A stretch of DNA of 64,000 nt from Bradyrhizobium guangzhouense (GTDB lineage Bacteria; Pseudomonadota; Alphaproteobacteria; Rhizobiales; Xanthobacteraceae), in NCBI RefSeq assembly GCF_004114955.1, contig NZ_CP030053.1, positions 496,001-560,000 on the forward strand. Reading direction: 5' to 3'. A program made the position numbers and the translations under genes. Of the stretch, positions 54,968 through 64,000 are shown piece after piece (position 1 is the stretch's first letter; every line of letters begins with the position of its first letter). Below the pieces are notes generated by a model, which worked only from the letters and a program-made list of their open reading frames with translations, was not told the DNA's origin and made no database searches.

Positions 54968-56310
54968 GTCATACTCCCTGCCTGGGCCGCCACGGCCAGC
55001 GAACTCTCGGCGTTATCCTTGGACAGCGGCTGGCCGATCCAGATTGCGAGATACGCCGCCGCCAAGAACAGACCGGCTTCGGCCGCAAACACTGCTGCAT
55101 AGGAGAGTGACGGTGATGGAAGCACGTACCGCGCTGCGTCGCTGGCGAGTGTCCCCAGCAAGCCGCCAAGCCCGAAGGAGATCGCTTGTGACGCGCCCCA
55201 CACGCCCATGCGTGTGCCTTCGCGGTCGCGCTGGCCGGCACCGACCAAATTCATCATCGCCCCGATCGCCGCGATCGCATAGGCGCCATTGGTGATGCCG
55301 AGCGCGAGGACCGACAGCTGCAGCGGCCACGGGGGGCCTACGAGAGCTGCAAGCGCGAGGCTCGACAAGGACAGCGCTGACGCGATGCATCCGCCCACGA
55401 TCCAGGGCCCGGTGCGCGTTCGCCAGGCTGGCACCAGCATGTTGACCAGCGGGACGAGCATCATGCCGATCAATGCGCCGCTGTGTTGGGTGCCTGACAA
55501 TCTCGTCGTTTCCCCTGGCGTCATCCCGAACACCGCGCCTGCAAAGGGCTCGAGGATGAGGTCTTGGGCGCTGTAAGCCAGCATCGAGACGAAGATGAAG
55601 ATCGCGAAGCGGCGAACTTTTGAATCCGCCCAAATTTCCTTCAACTCTCTGGTGAAGGAGGTGCCGCGCGGCGCGATTGTGACGCGCTGATGTGGCAATA
55701 CCTCGCCTTCGATGTTCCAGATACCAGCGATTGCAAGGAGGAGGGCGATCGCCGACACCGTCGATGACACGATGATGAGCCGTCCGCCCGAATAGGGGTC
55801 GAGCGCGCGGCCGGCGATGATCGTGGTAACGATGAAACCCGCGATCATCATGACCCATGCGATGGACGCGGCGGCGCTTCTCCGTTCCGGCGCCGTGCGT
55901 TTGGCGAGCAGAACAAGCAGCGATGTTCCGGCTGCGCCAACACCGATGCCGATCATCAAAAAGGCGATCACGGCGAGAACGATTCCGGTAAGCAGCCATG
56001 TTGCCATCCAGGCGGTCGCGATTGCCGCGAGTGCGCCGCCCGCTGCAAGCACGGCCATGCCACCGATGATCCATGGAGTGCGGCGGCCACCGAGGTCCGA
56101 ACCATAGCCGAGACGCGGACGGAAAATTTGCATCGCGTAGTGAAGACCGACCAGCAGACCGGGCAACATCGCCGGCAGCGCGAGCTCTACCACCATGACC
56201 CGGTTCAGCGTCGACGTCGTGAGCACGACAATCGCACCAAGGGCGGCTTGGACAAGGCCGAGGCGGACAATGCCGAGCCAGGAAAGTGGACGCAACGTCG
56301 CTTCCATCAT
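54964..56310 (-). CDS. BCH2/PucC-family membrane protein
   Basis: A 448-aa major-facilitator-like protein of about twelve helices in the BCH2/PucC/LhaA family, which assists assembly of light-harvesting complexes or moves pigment. Typical segments are GLHYAMQIFRPRLGYGSDLGGRRTPWIIGG, QDLILEPFAGAVFGMTPGETTRLSG and GITNGAYAIAAIGAMMNL. The location between bchG and bchP is the standard place of orf428/bch2. The ATG overlaps the bchG stop (ATGA). Confidence 0.93.
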   Translation of the reverse strand: MMEATLRPLSWLGIVRLGLVQAALGAIVVLTTSTLNRVMVVELALPAMLPGLLVGLHYAMQIFRPRLGYGSDLGGRRTPWIIGGMAVLAAGGALAAIATAWMATWLLTGIVLAVIAFLMIGIGVGAAGTSLLVLLAKRTAPERRSAAASIAWVMMIAGFIVTTIIAGRALDPYSGGRLIIVSSTVSAIALLLAIAGIWNIEGEVLPHQRVTIAPRGTSFTRELKEIWADSKVRRFAIFIFVSMLAYSAQDLILEPFAGAVFGMTPGETTRLSGTQHSGALIGMMLVPLVNMLVPAWRTRTGPWIVGGCIASALSLSSLALAALVGPPWPLQLSVLALGITNGAYAIAAIGAMMNLVGAGQRDREGTRMGVWGASQAISFGLGGLLGTLASDAARYVLPSPSLSYAAVFAAEAGLFLAAAYLAIWIGQPLSKDNAESSLAVAAQAGSMT

Positions 56311-57209
56311 GCCGTAAGCCCTCCGAGCGCAAACGCCGTGACAAGCATGCCCAGCACATACAGGCTTACGCCCGTTCCGTTGTACCAGGGCGCATGCTCG
56401 CGCGGGTTCTGCAGGAGCCGTCGCATCAACGCGAACTGACCAATCAGCAGCCCAAGAACGACTGCCGCGTGAATTGGTCTTTGCCAGGTGCAGAGCAGCC
56501 CAACGACGATCGCTTGCGCCAACGCCATGGTGAGACAAGCCAGCAGCGCGGCGCGGTGTGCGCCGAGGTGCACCGGCAAGGAAAAGATCCCCATCCTGCG
56601 GTCCCCCTCGATCGATTTGAAATCGTTCAGGGTCATGATGCCGTGGGCGCCAAGGCTGTAAAGCAAGGCCACGCCGGTGATCCGCCAGTCCGGCGCGCCG
56701 TTGGTCATGATGGCGGCGGCGGTCAGCCAAGGCAGTCCTTCATAGCAGAGGCCAACAGCACCATTGCCGACCCAACCATTTTGCTTGAGCCGTAGCGGAG
56801 GGGCGCTGTAGGCCCATGCCAGGACCAGTCCAAACACGGTCGCGCCGCAGACCCAGGAACCCAGCTGACTAGCCAAGGCGACCGACAACATCGTCCAGAT
56901 CACCGCGATATTGAAGCCCCAGCGACCGGGTATACGGCCGGAGGGGATCGGGCGGTGCGGTTCGTTGATCGCATCGACATGGCGGTCGTACCAGTCGTTC
57001 ACAGCCTGGCTCGTGGCGCAGACGAGAGGCCCGGCCAGAACGACGCCTGCAAGGATCGTCGGCCAGCGTCCGGCCGGGCTCTGACCCGACGAGACGATTC
57101 CGCAGCCGAATGCCCACACCGGTGGAAACCAGGTAATGGGCTTCAACAGTTCGAGCACGGCAGAAGGCGACGGGCGCCTCAGTGATGATGTCGGAGCGAT
57201 GTCGGTCAT
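56307..57209 (-). CDS. bchG: Bacteriochlorophyll synthase
   Basis: A 300-aa UbiA-family prenyltransferase that esterifies bacteriochlorophyllide with geranylgeranyl diphosphate. The Asp-rich motifs are NDWYDRHVDAINEPHRPIPSG and NDFKSIEGDRRMGI. It has about eight to nine membrane helices. It starts seven bases after the ppsR stop. Confidence 0.97.
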   Translation of the reverse strand: MTDIAPTSSLRRPSPSAVLELLKPITWFPPVWAFGCGIVSSGQSPAGRWPTILAGVVLAGPLVCATSQAVNDWYDRHVDAINEPHRPIPSGRIPGRWGFNIAVIWTMLSVALASQLGSWVCGATVFGLVLAWAYSAPPLRLKQNGWVGNGAVGLCYEGLPWLTAAAIMTNGAPDWRITGVALLYSLGAHGIMTLNDFKSIEGDRRMGIFSLPVHLGAHRAALLACLTMALAQAIVVGLLCTWQRPIHAAVVLGLLIGQFALMRRLLQNPREHAPWYNGTGVSLYVLGMLVTAFALGGLTA

Positions 57210-57215
57210 GATGCG

Positions 57216-58658
57216 TTACTCGATCTTGCCCTCGTCGTATTCGCTGGCCTCTGCAAGGCCAAAGCGCCGCAGCTTGACGTAAAGACTTTGGCGGCTGAGC
57301 CCGAGCATCTCGGCGGCGGTGGCACGGTTGTCGCCTGTCAGCTTCAGCGCCGCCTCGACGCACATGCGCTCGATCACGTCTGTGGTCTCACGCACCAGCT
57401 CTTTCAAAGGAACGCGTCCGATCAGCTCGGCGAGCTGCTCGCGCGATCGTGGAATTTCCGAACGTGGATCGGAGTTGGTGCCGATGCGCCGTTCTACATT
57501 CCGGATGATAAAGCCGAGGCTCGGATCGTCTCGTGGTCCGAGTGCGACGGCCGAAATTTCGACGTTGACGGGCGAGCCGTGTTCGCCGCGGACAACGCTT
57601 GAAAACAGCTTGAGTGCTCTGTGCTGCCGCAGATTCGCCAGCAGGATCTCGAGGTCGACGCTGGATTTGCCGATCCAGCGATCGATGTTCTCGCCCTGAA
57701 CGAGCTTTTCGCTCTCGATTTGGGCGAGCTGCAGGAAAGCGGCATTGGCCCGGAGCAGCCGGCCGTCGCAGTCCGTGAGGATGAGGCCGTCCGGAGCCTC
57801 TTCGACAAACTGGAGCACATGCGATGTTTCGTCGGCTTGGTCCGAGGGAGACGCCAGTGTCGGCGCCGATGGCGAGAAACGCAGCAGAAAGAACGAAGAG
57901 AGGTCCTGCCTGAAGAACGCGCCATCCAGCGAGAAGTCTCTCCCATTGTCCAAATGCAGCTTGAGTGCCTCTATGCGCCCTTGTGTTCGCAACGCGAGGG
58001 AAATGGACTGGCTCGCGGCCGGGTCATCGATCAGGAGCGCGTCCGGGAAGAGCTTTCCGATTAGTTGCGTAGGACCGTCGTCCACAAGAATCGACGCCGC
58101 CGGATTGGCTTCGACCACGCGATGGGTCGCGGCATCGACGATCAGCACCGGCTCCGAATACATCTGGAACAGGATCCGGTAGCGCGATTCCACGCTGCGC
58201 ATCCTAGAATAATCGCGCTCCATGGCGATCTGGGCCTCGACCAACTTTTGTTGGAGCGCAGCGGCCGCACGCACGTCGCGGCCTATGGCGACAAAGCGCT
58301 GTTCTCCGGTTGCGACGACCGAACAAAGGATCGGGATGTCGGGACCGCGCGTTGCGGGATAGCGGATCTCCCGCCAGCGCGAGTGCTTTCTCGCTTTCGC
58401 TTCCTCGAGCAATTGCTCGATTTTCCTTTGGCTCTCCGCGACGACCGTCGCCTGCCACGAGCGGCCCACCCATTGATCGCTGTACTTCAGCTCCAGCGGC
58501 AAATCGACCCTTTGGAAGGCGACATCATGGATCATTCCGTCATTATCCATGGCCAGCGCGATATCGGAAGCGGCGGCCACCAGCGTGGCCGCGACATCCG
58601 CATCGAGATCGCCAAGCGATTCTTTCGGAGCCCTGAAAACCCTCACGGACGAAATCAC
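57216..58658 (-). CDS. ppsR1: PpsR/CrtJ-type regulator with conserved HTH cysteine (PpsR1-like)
   Basis: A 480-aa PpsR heading the bchG-bch2-bchP operon. It has the N-terminal region FRAPKESLGDLDADVAATL, two PAS domains and the Fis-type helix-turn-helix GDNRATAAEMLGLSRQSLYVKLRRFGL. The conserved Cys before the HTH (VIERMCVEAALKL) aligns with the redox-active Cys of CrtJ; further Cys residues occur in ILCSVV and LTDCDG. Start options are GTG at 58658 or a second GTG four codons on, which has AGAGGG upstream. The name follows Bradyrhizobium ORS278, where the Cys-containing copy is PpsR1. Confidence 0.92.
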   Translation of the reverse strand: MISSVRVFRAPKESLGDLDADVAATLVAAASDIALAMDNDGMIHDVAFQRVDLPLELKYSDQWVGRSWQATVVAESQRKIEQLLEEAKARKHSRWREIRYPATRGPDIPILCSVVATGEQRFVAIGRDVRAAAALQQKLVEAQIAMERDYSRMRSVESRYRILFQMYSEPVLIVDAATHRVVEANPAASILVDDGPTQLIGKLFPDALLIDDPAASQSISLALRTQGRIEALKLHLDNGRDFSLDGAFFRQDLSSFFLLRFSPSAPTLASPSDQADETSHVLQFVEEAPDGLILTDCDGRLLRANAAFLQLAQIESEKLVQGENIDRWIGKSSVDLEILLANLRQHRALKLFSSVVRGEHGSPVNVEISAVALGPRDDPSLGFIIRNVERRIGTNSDPRSEIPRSREQLAELIGRVPLKELVRETTDVIERMCVEAALKLTGDNRATAAEMLGLSRQSLYVKLRRFGLAEASEYDEGKIE

Positions 58659-58719
58659 CCTCTGACAACAGCAAACCTCTCGCGGCGAATCTCGTCCAGG
58701 CGTCGCTTCACAAGGCCAG

Positions 58720-59619
58720 CTATCGCCGCTCCGTCAGGAGGTTGACGACGTTCTGTGCTTGTAAGGCTTCATGATTGAAGTCGGAGACGACAGCGTCGCC
58801 GCCGACCAGCAGGACGAGTTCAGGCCGTTCGGTGAAGGCAGGACCGCAGACCATGACACCGATATTGCGATTGGACGATTCCCGCCGGATCATGCGGATG
58901 CTTGTGGCGAGGTCGTCGAGCTTCTTGTCGCCGCTGGCAAACAATTCGACCACGTCGAACCATTGGGTACGGACTGTTTGAATGAAGGCTGCGGCGGCGG
59001 GGTCGGGTTCGATCCAGGTGTCCCAGCCGTCACGCCGAAAGAATTCACCGGCCAGCACCAGCCCGAACATCATGTGAGCGATATCGTGCTTTTCGTCGGG
59101 ACCTGCGGCGAGCAGGGCGCGCAGCCCTGCTGACTTGGCGCCGGCGTCGGCACAAAATGCGGGGCTGAAATCGCGCAGCAATTGCTGCATGCGCCACAAT
59201 GCGAGCGTGACGTCGGCGAAGTCCCATTCGTCGTTCATCCAGAGATGACGCAGATGGCGCGCGGCTGGCACCATCAGGTCGAGATAGATCGCCTCAAGGG
59301 GCACGCCGCGCTCGCGATAGGACTGGATGAGGTCGGCAGCGCGATTGTTTTCGGTTCCAAGCACTAGCTCGGCGAAATCAGTGACCTCGCCGTCAGCGGT
59401 TGGAATCGGCACCGGGGCGCTTTGTTGCACCGCATTGCCGTGCGCCATCACCAGGCGCGGGATGATCTCGATTTCAACAGTTCGGCTGAGATGAGAGAGC
59501 GTTGTGCCACGGATGACGAGTGGCGGGAGCTTGCGGTGTAAACCGACTTCTATGCCCGATCGGGAAGGGCGTACGCCAAAGCCGGCCGGCGGAGGGGCGG
59601 TTTCATTGAGATCGGTCAT
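58720..59619 (-). CDS. aerR: AerR/PpaA-type cobalamin-binding antirepressor
   Basis: A 299-aa regulator with a B12-binding fold of the AerR/PpaA type, which modulates PpsR/CrtJ in other purple bacteria. The helical cap includes LDLMVPAARHLRHLWMNDEWDFADVTLALWRMQQLLR. The Rossmann-like part contains DEKHDIAHMMFGLVLAGEFFRRDGWDTW with His residues where cobalamin is bound, and NIGVMVCGPAFTERPELVLLVGGDAV. It is about 60 bases upstream of ppsR1 on the same strand, the usual aerR-ppsR arrangement. Confidence 0.92.
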   Translation of the reverse strand: MTDLNETAPPPAGFGVRPSRSGIEVGLHRKLPPLVIRGTTLSHLSRTVEIEIIPRLVMAHGNAVQQSAPVPIPTADGEVTDFAELVLGTENNRAADLIQSYRERGVPLEAIYLDLMVPAARHLRHLWMNDEWDFADVTLALWRMQQLLRDFSPAFCADAGAKSAGLRALLAAGPDEKHDIAHMMFGLVLAGEFFRRDGWDTWIEPDPAAAAFIQTVRTQWFDVVELFASGDKKLDDLATSIRMIRRESSNRNIGVMVCGPAFTERPELVLLVGGDAVVSDFNHEALQAQNVVNLLTERR

Positions 59620-59675
59620 CGAATGCCTCCCTAAGCATTTGAACGGAAGCGCGCCAAATCGTCAAGCATTATTGA

Positions 59676-59693
59676 CGTCAGTTTTTATTGACA
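59676..59693 (-). promoter_or_regulatory. TGT-N12-ACG box in the aerR-bchF divergent region
   Basis: On the minus strand TGTCAATAAAAACTGACG, a one-base variant of the PpsR/CrtJ box, about 55 bases before the aerR start. The plus strand also shows TTGACGTCA and TTGACA within 25 bases. Confidence 0.55.
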
Positions 59694-59750
59694 CTCGGAG
59701 AGGAGCGGACTAGCCTCTCCTCATCGGGCTCGCACTTCCGGGGTCAAGCG

Positions 59751-61729
<1,979 letters not shown>

Positions 61730-63286
61730 ATGCAGCTCACGGTTTGGACATATGAAGGACCTCCCCATGTCGGCGCGATGCGGATCGCGACCGCCATGCG
61801 TGGAGTGCATTATGTCCTGCACGCGCCGCAAGGCGATACCTACGCCGATCTGCTCTTCACCATGATCGAGCGGCGTGATCGTCGGCCACCCGTCACCTAC
61901 ACCACCTTCCAAGCGCGCGATCTTGGCGGCGACACCGCGGGCCTGCTGCAAACGGCCATGCGTGAGGCCTATGCGCGGTTCGCACCTCAAGCGATGCTGG
62001 TCGGCGCATCCTGTACGGCCGAGCTTATTCAGGATGACCCTGCGGGTCTCGCCCAGGCACTCGACCTTCCGATCCCTGTCGTGCCGCTAGAATTGCCGTC
62101 TTACCAGCGCAAGGAGAACTGGGGCGCCTCCGAAACGCTGTATCGCATTGTGCGTGCGCTCGCCCACCCTCCCCGGGAAAGCCCCCCTAACCGGCGGACA
62201 AAGAGAGCACGTTCAGTCTGCAATCTGCTTGGTCCGACGGCGCTTGGGTTCCGTCACCGCGACGACCTCGCGGAAGTGACCAGGCTGATTGTGGAACTAG
62301 GGATCGACATCGGCATCGTCGCACCCTGGGATGCGACCCCGGCCGATCTCTCGCGTTTGCCGGAAGCCGATTTCAACGTGGTGCTGTATCCCGAAATTGC
62401 GCTGACGACGGCGCAGTGGTTGCAGCGGCAGTTCAATCAGCCCTACACCAGGACGGTGCCGATCGGTGCCGTCGCAACACGGCAATTCGTCGATGAGGTC
62501 GCGCAGCTCGCTGGTATCGATCCGGCACGAGCTTTAGCCGGTGCCGAGCAGCGGTCGTCATGGTACGCGCGTTCAGTCGATTCGACCTATCTCACCGACA
62601 AGCGTGTCTTCGTCTTTGGCGACGCGACCCATGCCATTGCGGCGGCGCGCATCGCGGCGAACGAGCTTGGTTTCAAGGTCGTCGGCCTCGGCAGCTACAG
62701 CCGGGAATTTGCCCGCGACGTGCGCGAGGCAGCAGCATCCTACGGCGTCGAGGCGCTCATCACGGAGGATTATCTGGAAGTCGAGGCGAGGGTGAGCGAG
62801 CTGCAGCCTGAACTCGTGCTCGGGACCCAGATGGAACGCCACATCGCCAAGCGGCTTGGCATTCCCTGTGCGGTTATCTCCGCGCCCTCGCATGTGCAGG
62901 ATTTTCCGGCGCGCTATTCGCCCCAGATGGGGTTCGAAGGCGCCAATGTTATCTTCGACACCTGGGTTCATCCCCTGATGATGGGCCTGGAAGAGCACCT
63001 TCTTGGCATGTTCCGCGAAGATGCCGAATTCAACGACACCGCGCCGTCGCATCTCGGCAGCCAGCCAACGCCGATTGCGGACAGCCCGACGCATGGTCCG
63101 ATCGCGCTGCCCCCTGCTTTCGCTGGCTCCACTTGGACCGCCGAGGCCGAGCAGGAGCTCCACAAAATTCCGTTCTTCGTGCGCGGCAAGGCGCGCCGCA
63201 ACACGGAGCGCTTCGCGCAGGAGCGCAACGTCGGCTTGATCACTCTTGAGACCCTGTACGATGCCAAAGCGCATTTCGGCCGCTGA
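61730..63286 (+). CDS. bchB: Light-independent protochlorophyllide reductase subunit B
   Basis: A 518-aa NifK-like subunit of [27 protein letters not shown] with the cluster-ligand region, [14 protein letters not shown], and [18 protein letters not shown] [32 protein letters not shown] are typical. The C-terminal PCP_red domain (about 460-518, [28 protein letters not shown]) is complete. The ATG directly follows the bchN stop. Its last 26 bases overlap bchH. Confidence 0.97.
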   Translation: MQLTVWTYEGPPHVGAMRIATAMRGVHYVLHAPQGDTYADLLFTMIERRDRRPPVTYTTFQARDLGGDTAGLLQTAMREAYARFAPQAMLVGASCTAELIQDDPAGLAQALDLPIPVVPLELPSYQRKENWGASETLYRIVRALAHPPRESPPNRRTKRARSVCNLLGPTALGFRHRDDLAEVTRLIVELGIDIGIVAPWDATPADLSRLPEADFNVVLYPEIALTTAQWLQRQFNQPYTRTVPIGAVATRQFVDEVAQLAGIDPARALAGAEQRSSWYARSVDSTYLTDKRVFVFGDATHAIAAARIAANELGFKVVGLGSYSREFARDVREAAASYGVEALITEDYLEVEARVSELQPELVLGTQMERHIAKRLGIPCAVISAPSHVQDFPARYSPQMGFEGANVIFDTWVHPLMMGLEEHLLGMFREDAEFNDTAPSHLGSQPTPIADSPTHGPIALPPAFAGSTWTAEAEQELHKIPFFVRGKARRNTERFAQERNVGLITLETLYDAKAHFGR

Positions 63287-64000
63287 CAAGACGCCCATCC
63301 GGGTCGTCATCGTGACGATGGACAGCCATTTGGCGTCCGCGGCCTCGCGAGCTCGGGCGGCGCTTCGAGCCGAATTGCCCGGGCTCGATCTCGCAATTCA
63401 CGCGGCCGACGAATGGAGCTGCAGTCCGGCGGCGCTGGAGCACTGCCGAGAAGATATCGCGCAAGGCGACATCGTCATCGCAACGATGCTGTTTCTCGAC
63501 GAGCATATCCAGGCGGTGCTTCCTGCGCTCGCTGCGCGCCGGGACCATTGCGATGCCATGATTGGGTGCCTGTCGGCTGGCGAGGTGGTGCGACTGACCC
63601 GGCTCGGCCGCCTCACCATGTCCGGTTCTAGCGGCGGTTTGCTGTCTCTCTTGAAACGATTGCGAGGCAGCCGGACCGGCGATTCCAGCGGTGCCGGCCA
63701 GATGAAGATGCTGCGGCAGATGCCGCGGCTGCTGCGCTTCATCCCGGGCACCGCACAGGATCTGCGCGCCTATTTCCTGACGCTGCAATACTGGCTCGCG
63801 GGATCGGAGCAGAATTTTGCGAGCCTCGTGAAGTTTCTGGTCGGCCGCTACGCCGACGGTGCGCGCTCTTCCTTGCGCGGCAAAGTCTCGGGTGCAGAGC
63901 CCATCGTCTATCCCGAACTCGGGCTCTATCACCCCAAGCTCGCCCAGAAGATCGTGACGCACATCGAAGATCTGCCGGTTTCGCCCAAGGCCACAGGTCG
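63261..64000 (+). CDS. bchH: Magnesium chelatase subunit H, N-terminal part (runs off the window)
   Basis: The first 246 residues of the porphyrin-binding Mg-chelatase subunit, open to the window end. It begins [27 protein letters not shown] and continues [20 protein letters not shown] and [17 protein letters not shown], the DUF3479/CobN-like N-terminal region of BchH. The ATG lies within the end of bchB, the usual close linkage of bchFNBH. bchL and bchM are expected beyond the window. Confidence 0.95.
   Translation, partial: MPKRISAADKTPIRVVIVTMDSHLASAASRARAALRAELPGLDLAIHAADEWSCSPAALEHCREDIAQGDIVIATMLFLDEHIQAVLPALAARRDHCDAMIGCLSAGEVVRLTRLGRLTMSGSSGGLLSLLKRLRGSRTGDSSGAGQMKMLRQMPRLLRFIPGTAQDLRAYFLTLQYWLAGSEQNFASLVKFLVGRYADGARSSLRGKVSGAEPIVYPELGLYHPKLAQKIVTHIEDLPVSPKATG

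Overview
This window looks like chromosomal DNA of a GC-rich, aerobic anoxygenic phototrophic alphaproteobacterium, most likely a photosynthetic Bradyrhizobium or a close relative. The basis is the rplU-rpmA / obgE / proB-proA / nadD-rsfS housekeeping block, Bradyrhizobium-style intergenic palindromes, and a photosynthesis gene cluster with a bacteriophytochrome, a heme oxygenase and two PpsR regulators. I assign the genus from gene content and recognised protein families; no database search was possible.

Layout. (1) 1-13.2 kb: conserved housekeeping genes, mostly on the minus strand: rsfS, nadD, proA, proB, obgE, a MaoC-type dehydratase, a GNAT acetyltransferase, rpmA and rplU. They are interrupted by a TctC-type binding protein, a sulfatase/phosphonate monoester hydrolase-like enzyme and an EamA transporter, and punctuated by palindromic repeats. 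A plus-strand ROK-like kinase gene appears to encode a circularly permuted protein. (2) 13.8-24.7 kb: a genomic island beside tRNA-Ser(CGA). It holds a tyrosine recombinase, a two-gene Lamassu-like defence locus (DUF4297/Cap4-type nuclease plus SMC-like ATPase, the latter interrupted by an in-frame stop), and a tightly coupled minus-strand operon that I do not recognise as a named system. That operon contains a 61-aa leader protein, a GIY-YIG/DUF4357 protein, a 225-aa unknown, an 88-aa degenerate phosphoesterase-like protein, a Lon-like AAA+ ATPase without protease, and a DUF2130 PD-(D/E)xK-like protein. It is the best candidate here for an undescribed system. (3) 25.1-28.4 kb: two stand-alone receiver proteins, a GST-like protein and a DUF3422 membrane protein. 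(4) 28.4-64 kb: the photosynthesis gene cluster, running off the right edge inside bchH.

The cluster works as a unit. crtE, crtB, crtI, crtC, crtD and crtF encode a spirilloxanthin-type carotenoid route. bchI, bchD, bchO and bchH encode Mg-chelatase functions; bchN and bchB encode dark protochlorophyllide reductase subunits; bchC, bchX, bchY, bchZ, bchF, bchG and bchP make bacteriochlorophyll a. pufBA and pufLM encode LH1 and the reaction-centre L and M subunits, and no pufC follows. A cytochrome c2 gene lies nearby. Heme oxygenase (biliverdin supply) is the last gene of the crtEF-bchCXYZ-puf transcription unit and converges on a ppsR-bphP operon. A second ppsR, with the conserved cysteine in its HTH region, heads the bchG-bchP operon beside aerR/ppaA. 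TGT-N12-ACA (PpsR/CrtJ) boxes or near matches lie upstream of crtE, bchC, bchI, cytochrome c2 and bchF.
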